Positions 45,543 to 55,440 of a stretch of DNA of 64,000 nucleotides are shown piece by piece. The notes beneath the pieces are model-generated. The model was not told where the DNA came from. It saw only the letters and a program-made list of their open reading frames with translations, and made no database searches. Positions within the stretch are counted from its first letter, which is position 1. Each line of letters opens with the position of its first letter. The stretch comes from an uncultured Verrucomicrobiae bacterium (GTDB taxonomy: Bacteria; Verrucomicrobiota; Verrucomicrobiia; Limisphaerales; AAA164-E04), in assembly GCA_951813855.1 (NCBI GenBank), contig OX638380.1:2238876-2302875 (forward strand). Reading direction: 5' to 3'. Position numbers and translations under genes: made by a program.

Positions 45543-47453
45543 TCAGCCGGCCGAAAAGCGAACTTTCTTCTTCTGAAGTCCGACGGTCCGTTTGACCAAC
45601 TCCAGAAATTCCAGCCGATGACCGTAGACGTCCAAATCCAATCCCCGTTGAGCCAATTCCAACACCCCGTAATAATTGATGGTTCTCTGATAAGGCGCCT
45701 CCGCCAAGAGCATGCCGTAAGCCGCTACCGAGGCGGCGAACCGGAAATCGTTCGAAGCCTCCCGCCAATTCCGGCCGTCGTCGATCAACACGAACTTCTC
45801 ACTCAGGTTCCGATCGTCGGCCACGGATCGATAATCCAACTGAGCCGCCAATAGCGGCCGGGAACGGTTCGGCCTAGGATTCTCGCCGACCGGTACGACC
45901 TCGAATAAAGCGGTCACTTCCTGCTCGGCTCGAAGCTCGTGGCCGGGCCCGACTTTCAAACGATGTCCGGCCGGAATCCTGACGACCTCGTCGACTCCGA
46001 CCAAACGGTAAGCCCTGACTTGTTCCGGATCGAATTCGAGTTGCAAACTGATCTGGTCGGCGACCCGTTCCCGGGAACGCGCCAGCAGTTCTCCCCAGAA
46101 ATGATGGGCCTGGGCGATATTCCGCACCGAACGGACCAACACTTCTTCGGGCACCACCGATTGCCCCCAAGGACTGTCCTTGCCCAAATTAAGCACGCTC
46201 ATCGCCGTCGGCGAAGGTGCCTCTCGTTGCAACCGCGACAGGTTCTGCAACCGGCCGTCCGTTTTCGAACTCGTCAAATTGTCGACGACCAATACCAGTT
46301 CGTTCCTGCCCCGGCGATCCAACTCGGAGACGATCCGGGAACGCAATCCCGCGTCGTTCGCACCGGGAAACTGCCGGGGGGAACGGCCGCTGGCCAGAGA
46401 TTCCAACACCCCGGAAATCGGGCTGGAAGCGGCGACGCGCACGAACGCGCCGTCCGGACGGGAACTCTCGACAATGATCAAGTGGTCGTTATGCCCCAAA
46501 CGTTCGCGCAACGCCGTGACAGTTTGCACCAGAGCGGCTCGGTCGAAGGTGAACTTGCGAATTTCCAGACCGTCCAACAACAAAAAAATCCGGAGCGGCG
46601 GCGCTGCGGTTCGGGAGTTCGTTCCGGCTCGAAGCCCGATCGTCACTAACCGATTCCGGTCGTTCCAAGGACAATTCGCGACTTCCAGATTCAGCGATAA
46701 GGGACGGCCCCGGGGCGGTTCGGGATAATCGTAGGGAAAGTAATTGACCAACTCTTCCACGCGGATCTGTTCGTCGTTCGGCAAGGCGCCTTGTCCGACC
46801 AACTCACGCACCCGATGATAACCGTCGGCACCCACGCCCAACAGGCAATGAGTGATTATTTCGGCCGACGCCGCAACGTAAGGATCGGCGGCCGGCGTAT
46901 CCCGCCGTTCGAACTTCGACGGCGAATCGTTCGAGGTTACGTCTCCGGGAACGGTATGAACCGTCATGCCGTAGGCCGGAGCCTCGACGACCGGTTGTTG
47001 GTTGCGCCGATGATCCTGAGCGAAGGATTCGCCGAAGGCGGACCCCGGCTCGGAAACGGTTTCCCGCTGGATCAACGGCACTTCGGCACGACTATCCCGC
47101 CATTCGTGATCCGGCGCAAAAAACTTCTGCAACAGGCTCGCGGCGATGACGACCAAAGCCAAGCCGATCAAGGTCGGCCTCACTCGCCAACCGAAGTTAA
47201 ATACCGCCTGAGAAACCCATCCGGAAGCGCGAGTCCCGCCGTCCAACCGGGTCATTTGCTCCGGGGTCAACCGCAGTTGAGGGTCGGTTTCGACCCCCTC
47301 CTCGAACCAACCGACGGTTTCCCGGATGTCGGCGACCAGTCGCCGGGCCTCGGGCGACCGGGTCAGAATACCTTCGATCTGGCGCCGTTGTTCGGGAGCC
47401 AGTTCGTTCATGACATAGGCGGTCCACTTAGGATCGCTCGGATCTATCGTCAT
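45543..47453 (-). CDS. YfbK-like VWA protein with anti-sigma-like N-terminus
   Basis: The 636-residue protein has a cytoplasmic N-terminus of about 90 residues (WTAYVMNELAPEQRRQIEGI, PEARRLVADIRETVGWFEEG). This resembles the anti-sigma-like heads seen next to ECF factors but lacks the zinc Cys/His set. One membrane helix follows (LIGLALVVIAASLLQKFF). Outside it has a VWA_N-type region (RVEELVNYFPYDYPEPPRGR), a VWA domain (LRIFLLLDGLEIRKFTFDRA, where the usual DxSGSM is replaced) and a DUF3520-like C-terminal part. The gene overlaps the sigma gene by 4 bp, so it probably controls that factor. The degenerate metal site suggests binding without a divalent ion. Confidence 0.75.
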   Translation of the reverse strand: MTIDPSDPKWTAYVMNELAPEQRRQIEGILTRSPEARRLVADIRETVGWFEEGVETDPQLRLTPEQMTRLDGGTRASGWVSQAVFNFGWRVRPTLIGLALVVIAASLLQKFFAPDHEWRDSRAEVPLIQRETVSEPGSAFGESFAQDHRRNQQPVVEAPAYGMTVHTVPGDVTSNDSPSKFERRDTPAADPYVAASAEIITHCLLGVGADGYHRVRELVGQGALPNDEQIRVEELVNYFPYDYPEPPRGRPLSLNLEVANCPWNDRNRLVTIGLRAGTNSRTAAPPLRIFLLLDGLEIRKFTFDRAALVQTVTALRERLGHNDHLIIVESSRPDGAFVRVAASSPISGVLESLASGRSPRQFPGANDAGLRSRIVSELDRRGRNELVLVVDNLTSSKTDGRLQNLSRLQREAPSPTAMSVLNLGKDSPWGQSVVPEEVLVRSVRNIAQAHHFWGELLARSRERVADQISLQLEFDPEQVRAYRLVGVDEVVRIPAGHRLKVGPGHELRAEQEVTALFEVVPVGENPRPNRSRPLLAAQLDYRSVADDRNLSEKFVLIDDGRNWREASNDFRFAASVAAYGMLLAEAPYQRTINYYGVLELAQRGLDLDVYGHRLEFLELVKRTVGLQKKKVRFSAG

Positions 47454-47998
47454 AGCTTTTGGTATGTCTTCGATCGGGATGCGCTTTCCTTGGCGCCGTA
47501 GCGTTTCCGGATTTTCTGAAGCGCTTGGTGCAGAAGATATCCCACGTTACCTTCCGTAAGTTCCAGGGCGTCGCCGATTTCCCGATAACTCAGCCCGTGT
47601 TCGAACTTGTACCGGATGATCTCGCGTTCCCGTTCGGTCAAACCGTCGATCAACGTTTTAACCAGAGCCAGACTGTCCCGCCGGGAAACGATTTGACGAG
47701 GACTCTCTTGGCGATCGTCGCTAACCCATTCGTTCAGGTCCTCAACCGGCTGCGACCGGCGTTCCTTCGCTACGACGTCCAACGCCCGATTACGGCAAAC
47801 AGTAAACAACCAAGCCGACAACCGGCCGTTCAATATCTTCTGCCGATGACCGCAGAACCGGAGGAAAGTGTCCTGAACAACTTCCCGGGCCAACTCCAAA
47901 TCGCCGGTAATCCGTAAAGCCTGAGTTATGAGGGGGCCCTGGTAACGTTTCACCGCCCAAGTCACCGACTCGGTTTGGTCTTTTGCCCGGTCTGCCAT
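47450..47998 (-). CDS. ECF-type RNA polymerase sigma factor
   Basis: The 182-residue protein has region 2 (AREVVQDTFLRFCGHRQKIL, LSAWLFTVCRNRALDVVAKE) and region 4 (LTEREREIIRYKFEHGLSYR, LELTEGNVGYLLHQALQKIR). I chose ATG 47998 (MADRAKD), which begins at the usual distance from region 2; the frame also allows a start 12 codons earlier. Translational coupling with the VWA protein downstream suggests that this protein is its membrane regulator. Confidence 0.9.
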   Translation of the reverse strand: MADRAKDQTESVTWAVKRYQGPLITQALRITGDLELAREVVQDTFLRFCGHRQKILNGRLSAWLFTVCRNRALDVVAKERRSQPVEDLNEWVSDDRQESPRQIVSRRDSLALVKTLIDGLTEREREIIRYKFEHGLSYREIGDALELTEGNVGYLLHQALQKIRKRYGAKESASRSKTYQKL

Positions 47999-48123
47999 GG
48001 CACCAATGCAAGGACTATCCGTCCCGAACCCCACCCAGTATAACGACGGCGCCAGACTTTCATTAGAAAAATCGACTCTCGTCGTTCGTCCGGCCGCGGC
48101 GTCGAAGCCGCCGGCCTCCCGGT

Positions 48124-49413
48124 TCAGCAGCGGGCGCGAAGCGCCGCTCCCAGCCGCTCGATTCCTTGGCGGATGCGCTCCGTCTTGGTGTTACCGAAAG
48201 CCAACCGGAGCGACGAACGCGGACAAGGCCGGATAGGATCGTCGGCGAAAGCGTATTCGCCCGGAACATACAGAACGCCTTGCCGCATGGTTTCTCCGAA
48301 AAACGAGCTTTCCGGACCGGTTTCAATGGTTTGGGGCAACTCCACCCACATGCTGAGGCCTCCTTCCGGCCGCGTGAAGCGCGCTTCGGGAGGAAACCAT
48401 TCGGTTACCGCCTCGACCATGGCCTGAGCCTTGAGGGCGTACCCCCGGGAAATTTTCTCCCGGTGCCGATCGTAAATCCCGGTGTCGAGCGCCTCCACCA
48501 AGATCTCCTGCAACAAATGAGCCGTGCCGAAATCATGGCTGCTCTTGATATTGAACGCTACCTCGTGAAGAAACGACGGCAACAACCCGAACCCGACCCG
48601 GACGCCGGTGGCGAACGGTTTGCTATAGGTACCGGTATAAATGATTCGCTCCCGGAATTCCGGCAAGGCCAGCGCCGAGGCGGCCGGCACGCTATCCGGA
48701 AACGACATTTCGCGATAGACGGCATCTTCCACGTAATAGAGCGGATGGCCGGCGTCCGCCTCGTAGCGCCGCAACAACTCCAGCGTTCCCCGTTTCTTCT
48801 CGAACGAAGTCGAAATCCCGGTGGGATTTTGGAAGTAAGTGACCGAATACAGCATCTTCAACCGTGGGAGTTCGCCCTCGCGCCGCAACCGGTCCAGCAC
48901 GCGATCGAGCGATTCCAGATCCAAGCCGTCGGGACACATAGGTACCGTCCGTGCCGCGATACCGCGGCTCTGCATAATGCTGAGAAAAACGAAATACGTC
49001 GGATCCTCGACGAGAATCAAATCCCCGGGATCGCAGAGGGCCTCGGTCAGGATATAGAGCAGCTGCTGCGAACCGTTGGTCACCAACACGGACGCCGGGT
49101 CCAGCGAACCGGGCGCCTGGCCGTCCTGTCGTTCCAGACGGCCGGCGGTCAATTCCCTGAGCCGGGTTACGCCCACCCCGGGACCGTATTGCAAAGTGGC
49201 TCGGGCCCGTTCCGATTCGCCGAAAATTCGCTCGACCAATTCCCGCGCTTCGGCGACCGGGAGAAAATCGTTGTCCGTGAAACCGGCGGCCAGAGAGATC
49301 AGATCCGGATGCGCCAAGGCCTGGCTCATCAACCAAGCGATGGCGGGCGGGGCGGTATTACTCCCTTGGCGCGACAGGCTCAGCCGTTCACTTCGATCTC
49401 TTTTCCTCAACAT
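48124..49413 (-). CDS. PLP-dependent aminotransferase, fold type I
   Basis: The 429-residue protein resembles the 2-aminoadipate/valine-type and MocR-associated aminotransferases. It has LISLAAGFTDNDFLPVAEAR at the start, LQYGPGVGVTRLRELTAGRL, VTNGSQQLLYILTEALCDPG and LVEDPTYFVFLSIM. The cofactor lysine is in YTGTYSKPFATGVRVGFG. No GntR DNA-binding domain is present. Substrate is not determinable from sequence alone. I chose ATG 49413; a TTG one codon earlier is also open. It is divergent from the next gene. Confidence 0.88.
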   Translation of the reverse strand: MLRKRDRSERLSLSRQGSNTAPPAIAWLMSQALAHPDLISLAAGFTDNDFLPVAEARELVERIFGESERARATLQYGPGVGVTRLRELTAGRLERQDGQAPGSLDPASVLVTNGSQQLLYILTEALCDPGDLILVEDPTYFVFLSIMQSRGIAARTVPMCPDGLDLESLDRVLDRLRREGELPRLKMLYSVTYFQNPTGISTSFEKKRGTLELLRRYEADAGHPLYYVEDAVYREMSFPDSVPAASALALPEFRERIIYTGTYSKPFATGVRVGFGLLPSFLHEVAFNIKSSHDFGTAHLLQEILVEALDTGIYDRHREKISRGYALKAQAMVEAVTEWFPPEARFTRPEGGLSMWVELPQTIETGPESSFFGETMRQGVLYVPGEYAFADDPIRPCPRSSLRLAFGNTKTERIRQGIERLGAALRARC

Positions 49414-49611
49414 CAAATATCATGTTCTCAAGCTTCACCCCCGGTTAAGTCAAGTTTCATTCTCGACAGGCCCGGTTAATTCGTCGCCTCCGGGAACTCT
49501 TGCCGGTTCGCTCGCTCGTTCGCCCCGGTCGGATGATCCTAACCCGGCGCCACGCCTCGCCACCTCCATGATTGACAAAACGGATTCAATTCCGATCGAA
49601 TATCCCTGTTG

Positions 49612-51093
49612 ATGATTAATTCCGATTATGTAGCCGACGAAGTTCCCATCGAAACGTCTCAAAAGGCCTTTCAACTCAACCTCGACAACGAAGTATACGG
49701 CACGCTGGCCGAGATCGGCGCGGGGCAAGAGGTAGCACGCTGGTTTTTCCGCGTCGGCGGCGCCTCAGGCACCATCGCCAAAACCATTTCGGCCTACGAC
49801 ATGCAATTCAGCGACGCCATCTACGGTTCGGCGAGTCGTTACGTCAGCCGCCAGCGGCTGAGCACCATGCTCGATCACGAATACCGGTTATTGATCGAAC
49901 GACTCAGCGAACAACGCGGGGAAAAAACCCGTTTTTTCGTGTTCGCCAACACGGTCGCCGCCAAAAGTTTCAGTCGAATTTCGGACTCCCACGGCTGGAT
50001 GGGCGTCCGCTTCCAGCATGCCCCCGAAGCGGACCATTCCGATGTCATCATTCATTGCCGGCTCCTGGACGGAGAAAATTTTCAACAACAGGACACACTC
50101 GGGATCGCCGGGGTCAATTTGATCTTCGGCGCGACCAGACTCTTCGACCAAGCCGATTGCCTGCTTCTGTCCCTGATCGATAGCCTGACCGACAAACGAA
50201 TCGAAATCGATATGATCAAGCTGACCGGACCGGCTTTCGAAGGCATCGATAACCGGTTGATGGCTCTCAAACTGGTCCAGTTCGGATTGACCCAATCGGC
50301 CCTCTTTACCGCCATGGGCGAGGTCGCTCAACCGGCGGAAGTCCTTTACAAAAAACCGATCTTGATCGAACGGGGTTCCTTTCGTCCGCCCTCCAAAAGG
50401 CATCTGGACATGCTGGAATGCAGTTGGAATCAATTCCGGAAAGAACCGGAAAACAAAGATCTCGAACCACTGGTGCTCTTCGAAATGAACCTGAAGCACT
50501 CGGACAACCTAGCCGCTTCCAAAGGGGGCATTCCCGAATCGCAAGATTTTCTCGACCGGGCCGATGTCCTCTCTTCCCTGGGCCATCCGGTTTTGATCTC
50601 GAATTACTTCCGTTACTACCGGCTCGCCGGCTACCTCTTCCGGTACACCGATAAAATGGTCGGCTTGGTTCTGGGGTTGCCCAACCTGCAGGAACTGTTC
50701 GAGGAAAAATACTACACCGACCTCTCCGGCGGCATCCTCGAATCCTTCGGGCGCTTGTTCAAAAACCGTTTGAAAATCTATGCCTATCCCACCCTCCGCG
50801 ATCCCAAGAATCCAGAGGACCATAGTCCGGGCAATATCATCACTGCGGAAACCATCCAGGTAACGCCCCGGCTTCGCCATCTCTACGCTCATCTTTACGA
50901 GGAAGGCCGCATCGAAAGCCTGAAAGATTTCAAGAAATCCTGCCTCGGAATTAACCATCAAGGAATTCTGGACGGCATTCGGCACGACGACGGCGAGTGG
51001 GAAAAAGACGTTCCGCTGGATATTGTCCATCATATCAAGGAGAACCACGCATTCGGTTACGGCTCTCTCGCCAAGGACCGAGGCGGGGACTGA
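49612..51093 (+). CDS. large conserved-looking protein of unknown function
   Basis: The 493-residue soluble protein begins with DYVADEVPIETSQKAFQLNL and has long well-ordered segments such as IGAGQEVARWFFRVGGASGT, TISAYDMQFSDAIYG, FFVFANTVAAKSFSR and HPVLISNYFRYYRLAGYLF. I have a memory of similar proteins in cyanobacteria and other phyla under misleading names (for example TonB-dependent receptor). There is no signal peptide, beta-barrel pattern or membrane helix here to support such a name. Codon use matches the core genome. Function unknown. Confidence 0.8.
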   Translation: MINSDYVADEVPIETSQKAFQLNLDNEVYGTLAEIGAGQEVARWFFRVGGASGTIAKTISAYDMQFSDAIYGSASRYVSRQRLSTMLDHEYRLLIERLSEQRGEKTRFFVFANTVAAKSFSRISDSHGWMGVRFQHAPEADHSDVIIHCRLLDGENFQQQDTLGIAGVNLIFGATRLFDQADCLLLSLIDSLTDKRIEIDMIKLTGPAFEGIDNRLMALKLVQFGLTQSALFTAMGEVAQPAEVLYKKPILIERGSFRPPSKRHLDMLECSWNQFRKEPENKDLEPLVLFEMNLKHSDNLAASKGGIPESQDFLDRADVLSSLGHPVLISNYFRYYRLAGYLFRYTDKMVGLVLGLPNLQELFEEKYYTDLSGGILESFGRLFKNRLKIYAYPTLRDPKNPEDHSPGNIITAETIQVTPRLRHLYAHLYEEGRIESLKDFKKSCLGINHQGILDGIRHDDGEWEKDVPLDIVHHIKENHAFGYGSLAKDRGGD

Positions 51094-51749
51094 CTCGCAT
51101 TCCCTCCGGCCCGGGGCTACCGCCTCCGAAAAATTCCAGGCCACGGCACGAAACCCGGGCAAGCGTTCCATTGCCGCTTTCGACCCGCCGCGGCGCAAAA
51201 CCGGGAACCCAGCTTTCGTCCCCTCGAAACCGGCAAGAACGAAGAACCGATTTCCGGTCGATTCCGCTCGAACGGGGCCCCGACGCCGGGAGCCGAATCA
51301 GTGGTAAAACTTCAGCCGCCGCAGTTTGAAACCATCGCTATCGCAGCCGAAGACTCGAGCGAGTCAGCTCACCGGTCAGCCATCTTGTTTCACGAATCGT
51401 CGCCGCCGCCGGAAAAACGCTCGGCAACTTCGGGATTTCTGAGAAAAAAGAGGTTCGCGCCCGCTAAAACGAGGAACGCGGCGACCAAGACGCTAGAAAA
51501 ACCAGGTATGAGCGTCATGCTCCGGATCGTAATGCGATACTCTTAATGAAGGGTCGATAAAGTCCCGGCGGCCGGCGTGTTACGGAATGACTCGAGCCGA
51601 TATTACGTCTTGCCCGGTCTCCGCCCCCAGCCGGACTCCTGCGGCCGATTCCCGGACGATTCGGCGGCGTTACCGGGCCGCCCGAAAACGACGCCGAACG
51701 TTTTTGAATTGTCGCTCCCGGACATATCGGTCAGTATTCCCCGCCTTTT
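51094..51749. other. intergenic stretch before the threonine operon
   Basis: About 650 bases with no large gene. It should contain the promoter of hom-thrC-lysC. I saw no obvious leader peptide rich in Thr/Ile codons with attenuator hairpins. One small minus-strand frame is listed separately. Confidence 0.45.
51390..51518 (-). CDS. possible 42-residue single-pass membrane peptide
   Basis: An ATG-initiated minus-strand frame encodes a short hydrophobic helix (FSSVLVAAFLVLAGANLFFL) followed by RNPEVAERFSGGGDDS. The hydrophobic span and charged tail look protein-like, unlike the other frames in this gap. GGAG lies immediately before the ATG, too close for a good ribosome site. There is no homologue I can name; treat as a candidate. 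Confidence 0.3.
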   Translation of the reverse strand: MTLIPGFSSVLVAAFLVLAGANLFFLRNPEVAERFSGGGDDS

Positions 51750-53096
51750 ATGCGACAATTAAATGTAGCGATCATCGGCTGCGGCACGGTCGGCGGCGGC
51801 GTCTGGCAGGCCCTGCGCCGCAATCAGGATCTGCTCGAAAAACGCGCCGGTATCCGCTTGCGCGTCAGTTGTATCGTCGTCAAAGATCCCGACAAAAAAC
51901 GGTTCGTCCGCCTCCCCAAACGCCTGGTGGGATCCGACTGGAAAGTCGCCGTTGATGATCCGAAAACGGATTTGGTGGTGGAACTGGTGGGCGGTGTCGC
52001 CACCGCCAGGAAAGTGGTGGAAAAAGCGCTCGGCTTGGGAAAACCGGTCGTCACCGCCAACAAAGCGTTATTGGCCGCCCACGGCGATTCGCTCTTCGAA
52101 AAAGCCAAAAACCGGCAAACCGGCCTCTACTTCGAAGCCAGCGTCGCCGGTGGCATCCCGATAGTCAAAGTGCTTCGGGAAGGACTGCTTGCCAACCGTT
52201 TCCCGCGCATCTACGGCATCCTCAACGGCACTTGCAACTACATTCTCAGCCGCATGCAGGAAGAAGGCGAGGACTTTTCCAGTATCCTGGCCGAAGCCCA
52301 ACTGAACGGGTACGCGGAATCCGACGCTTCCCTGGACGTGAACGGACTCGACGCCTTGCATAAAACGGCCATCCTCGCTTCGCTGGCTCACGGGTTTTGG
52401 GTGTCTCCCGGCGACATCCACGTCGAAGGCATTCGGCACGTAACCAATTTGGACATCGGATTCGCCGACCGGCTCGGTTACCGGATCAAACTGCTGTCCT
52501 CGATTCTGTCCCGAAAACAGGATCGAGACGTTACGGAGATCCAAGCGACCGTCTGCCCCACCCTCGTTCCTTACAATCACGGCCTGGCCGATATCGACGG
52601 AGTATTCAATGCTATCAACGTCCATGGCGACATCGTCGGCGAAACCCTCTATTGCGGCCAAGGCGCCGGAGCCGAGGCCACCGCCAGCGCCGTGCTGAGC
52701 GATATCGCCGCCGCCGCCCTGGACAGTCTGAAACTAGCCGACGGGACAGCGGAACCAACCGCGCCGTGCTCCGGCTGCCAATGGCAACCCTTCACGGCAT
52801 TGACTCAAAACGGCAAGGTCATCGCTTGGGAAGACGTCGTTAGTAAATTCTATCTCCGGCTTACCGTGACCGACGCTCCCGGCACCATGGCTCAGATCGC
52901 CAACGTTCTCGCCGAAAACACCATCGGGATTTCGTCCATCATTCAGCCGGAAGGCCACGAGAGTTCCTCAGTGCCCTTGATCCTGATGATTCATGACGCT
53001 TCGGTCCGCGCCATGAACCAGGCTCTGAAGCGAATCAGAAACTTATCCGTGGTCAAAGCCGCTCCGGTCATGATCCGGGTCGATCATTTCCAGTAG
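51750..53096 (+). CDS. hom: homoserine dehydrogenase
   Basis: It reduces aspartate semialdehyde to homoserine, the branch point to threonine and methionine. The 448-residue protein has the NAD(P)-binding start VAIIGCGTVGGGVWQAL and PVVTANKALLAAHG. The catalytic region is FEASVAGGIPIVKVLREG, then ILNGTCNYILSRM and GYAESDASLDVNGLDALHK. A C-terminal ACT domain (RLTVTDAPGTMAQIANVLAE, about residues 370-445) should give threonine feedback control. It is the first gene of a three-gene operon, 3 bp before thrC. Confidence 0.97.
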   Translation: MRQLNVAIIGCGTVGGGVWQALRRNQDLLEKRAGIRLRVSCIVVKDPDKKRFVRLPKRLVGSDWKVAVDDPKTDLVVELVGGVATARKVVEKALGLGKPVVTANKALLAAHGDSLFEKAKNRQTGLYFEASVAGGIPIVKVLREGLLANRFPRIYGILNGTCNYILSRMQEEGEDFSSILAEAQLNGYAESDASLDVNGLDALHKTAILASLAHGFWVSPGDIHVEGIRHVTNLDIGFADRLGYRIKLLSSILSRKQDRDVTEIQATVCPTLVPYNHGLADIDGVFNAINVHGDIVGETLYCGQGAGAEATASAVLSDIAAAALDSLKLADGTAEPTAPCSGCQWQPFTALTQNGKVIAWEDVVSKFYLRLTVTDAPGTMAQIANVLAENTIGISSIIQPEGHESSSVPLILMIHDASVRAMNQALKRIRNLSVVKAAPVMIRVDHFQ

Positions 53097-53099
53097 AGG

Positions 53100-54176
53100 A
53101 TGACGCCGACGAATCCCAACGCCTGGTCCGGAATCATCCGCCGCTACGCCGAATTCCTGCCGGTTTCGGAAAAGACACCGATCGTTTCCCTTTGCGAAGG
53201 CAACACGCCCTTGATTCCGGCACCGAATTTCGTCCGGATCATCGGCGGGAATTTCCGGCTGTTCCTGAAGTACGAAGGGCTCAATCCCACCGCGTCGTTC
53301 AAGGATCGGGGCATGTCCCTGGCGATCAGCAAAGCCTGCGAAAAAGACGCCCGGATCGTCATTTGCGCCAGCACCGGCAACACGTCCGCCTCGGCCGCCG
53401 CCTACGCCGCCCGGGCCCGCCTCCAATGCGCCGTCCTCCTGCCGCACGGCAATATCGCGATGGGCAAACTGTCCCAAGCCATGGCTCACAACGCCCTCAT
53501 CATCGGAATCGAAGGCAATTTCGACGACGCCTTGCGCTTGGTGCGGGAACTGGGAAACACCGCCAAACTAGAAATCGTCAACAGCATCAATCCCGTCCGC
53601 ATCGAGGGTCAAAAAACCGCCGCCTTCGAAATCTGCGATCAATTGGGCCAAGCGCCCGACTTTCACTTTCTACCGGTCGGCAACGCCGGCAACATCACCG
53701 CCTACTGGCGAGGATTCGAAGAATATCACGAACGGAAACTGACGGATCGCCGACCGAAGATGTGCGGGTACCAAGCCGCCGGAGCCGCGCCGATCGTCGA
53801 CGGGCACCCCATCGAGAATCCGGAAACTATCGCTACCGCCATCCGCATCGGCAATCCCGCCAGTTGGCAAAGCGCCGTAGCCGCCGCCGAGGCGTCCGAA
53901 GGATGGATCGAAAAGGTCACCGACGAAGCCATCGAGAACGCTTACCGCCTCATCGCCCACAGCGAAGGTGTCTTCGCCGAACCCGCCTGCGCCGCGCCGC
54001 TCGCCGGTTTGATTCGCTGCCACGAAGCCGGCCGCATCCCCGAAGCGAGCACGGTCACCCTGACCTTGACCGGCCACGGCCTCAAGGATTGCGATTTCGC
54101 GCTCCAACACTCCGAATCTTCCATCGTACCGGTCAAACCGAACGCCGCCGACCTCCTGAAGGCCTTAGGACTCTAA
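53100..54176 (+). CDS. thrC: threonine synthase
   Basis: This PLP enzyme converts O-phosphohomoserine to threonine. The 358-residue protein shows the cofactor lysine in NPTASFKDRGMSLAIS (about residue 68), then CASTGNTSASAAAYAARARL, the phosphate-binding PVGNAGNITAYWRGF and VTLTLTGHGLKDCDFA. It has the short, bacterial-type architecture. Its place directly between hom and lysC supports the assignment. Confidence 0.97.
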   Translation: MTPTNPNAWSGIIRRYAEFLPVSEKTPIVSLCEGNTPLIPAPNFVRIIGGNFRLFLKYEGLNPTASFKDRGMSLAISKACEKDARIVICASTGNTSASAAAYAARARLQCAVLLPHGNIAMGKLSQAMAHNALIIGIEGNFDDALRLVRELGNTAKLEIVNSINPVRIEGQKTAAFEICDQLGQAPDFHFLPVGNAGNITAYWRGFEEYHERKLTDRRPKMCGYQAAGAAPIVDGHPIENPETIATAIRIGNPASWQSAVAAAEASEGWIEKVTDEAIENAYRLIAHSEGVFAEPACAAPLAGLIRCHEAGRIPEASTVTLTLTGHGLKDCDFALQHSESSIVPVKPNAADLLKALGL

Positions 54177-54199
54177 ACGGACGGCGAACCCGGGGGTAC

Positions 54200-55420
54200 A
54201 TGGCATTGATCGTCCAAAAATACGGCGGCACTTCGGTAGGCGATCAGGAACGGATCCGGTCGGTAGCCCGGAGGATCCGCGATTGCCGCGACCGCGGCGA
54301 CCACATCGTCGCCGTCGTCTCGGCGATGAAAGGCGTCACCAATCAACTCATCGGCTTGGCGCAGGGAGCTTCCGGACCCGAAATGCATCCCAAACGCGAA
54401 TTGGACATGCTGCTAGCCACCGGCGAACAAACCACCGGCGCCCTGCTCGCCATGACGCTTCACGACCTGAACGTCCCGGCGATTTCGCTAACCGGAGGTC
54501 AGGCCGGAATCAAAACCGACAGCGTCCACTCCAAGGCGAGGATCAAATACATCGATCCGGAATGGATCATCCGGCCGCTCGAAGTCGGCATGGTGGTAAT
54601 CGTGGCCGGATTTCAAGGCCAAGACGATAACGGCAACGTCACCACTCTGGGACGCGGAGGCTCCGACCTGTCAGCCATCGCCATCGCGGCCGCGACGAAC
54701 GCCGACCTCTGTCAGATCTACACCGACGTCGACGGCGTCTTCACCGCTGACCCCCGGCTGGTCCCCCAAGCTCGGAAAATCGACGAAATCACCTACGAAG
54801 AAATGCTTGAACTGGCCAGTGCCGGAGCCAAAGTCATGCAACCCCGTTCGGTGGAATACGCGGAGAAATTAAAGGTCCGGTTCGAAGTCCGTTCCAGCTT
54901 GAATCAAACGGAAGGCACTATCGTGAAAGAAGAAACTCCAACCATGGAGCAGGTCGTCGTCAGAGGCGTTTCCTTGGACGAGAATCAGGCCAAACTAACC
55001 CTGATCGACGTACCCGATCGGCCGGGAGTCGCAGCGAAAATCTTCCAGGCGCTCGACCGGGCGGCCGTCAACGTCGATATGATCGTTCAGAACACCCGGC
55101 ACGGCAGCGCTCCCTCGACGGACATGTCCTTTACCGTCGACCGCCACGATTTGGCGACCTCCCGAAGAGTCATCGAAGCGTTGAAGCCCGAATTCGGGAT
55201 CGAAAAAGTACAGGTGCAAGAAAAGATGGGAAAACTCTCCGTCGTCGGCGTCGGCATGAAGAGTCATTCCGGAATCGCCGCCAAGATTTTCGACATCCTG
55301 GCCCGGGAAAACGTCAACATCGACATGATCTCCACCAGCGAAATCAAACTTTCGGTCGTCATCTCGTCGGATCGAAGCCAACAGGCCTTGCGGGCCGTAC
55401 ACGCCGCCTTTCTGGAATAA
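54200..55420 (+). CDS. lysC: aspartate kinase
   Basis: It phosphorylates aspartate, the first step to lysine, threonine and methionine. The 406-residue protein begins LIVQKYGGTSVGDQERIRSV and has VAVVSAMKGVTNQLI, LLATGEQTTGALLAMTLHDL, TTLGRGGSDLSAIAIAAATN and YTDVDGVFTADPRLVPQARK. Two ACT domains follow at about residues 260-400 (LIDVPDRPGVAAKIFQALDR and VVGVGMKSHSGIAAKIFDIL). I chose ATG 54200; a longer frame through thrC is spurious. The arrangement hom-thrC-lysC places the three control points in one transcript. Confidence 0.97.
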   Translation: MALIVQKYGGTSVGDQERIRSVARRIRDCRDRGDHIVAVVSAMKGVTNQLIGLAQGASGPEMHPKRELDMLLATGEQTTGALLAMTLHDLNVPAISLTGGQAGIKTDSVHSKARIKYIDPEWIIRPLEVGMVVIVAGFQGQDDNGNVTTLGRGGSDLSAIAIAAATNADLCQIYTDVDGVFTADPRLVPQARKIDEITYEEMLELASAGAKVMQPRSVEYAEKLKVRFEVRSSLNQTEGTIVKEETPTMEQVVVRGVSLDENQAKLTLIDVPDRPGVAAKIFQALDRAAVNVDMIVQNTRHGSAPSTDMSFTVDRHDLATSRRVIEALKPEFGIEKVQVQEKMGKLSVVGVGMKSHSGIAAKIFDILARENVNIDMISTSEIKLSVVISSDRSQQALRAVHAAFLE

Positions 55421-55440
55421 TGCCGGTCGGAGCGCCTTGA

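Noticed and set aside
48166..49479. 437-residue plus-strand frame
   Set aside because: It is antisense to the aminotransferase gene, which carries the complete PLP-enzyme motifs.
53192..54199. Upstream extension of aspartate kinase through thrC
   Set aside because: Low-complexity Arg/Pro/Ser/His translation out of frame with thrC. Aspartate kinase starts with ALIVQKYGGTSVG at 54200.
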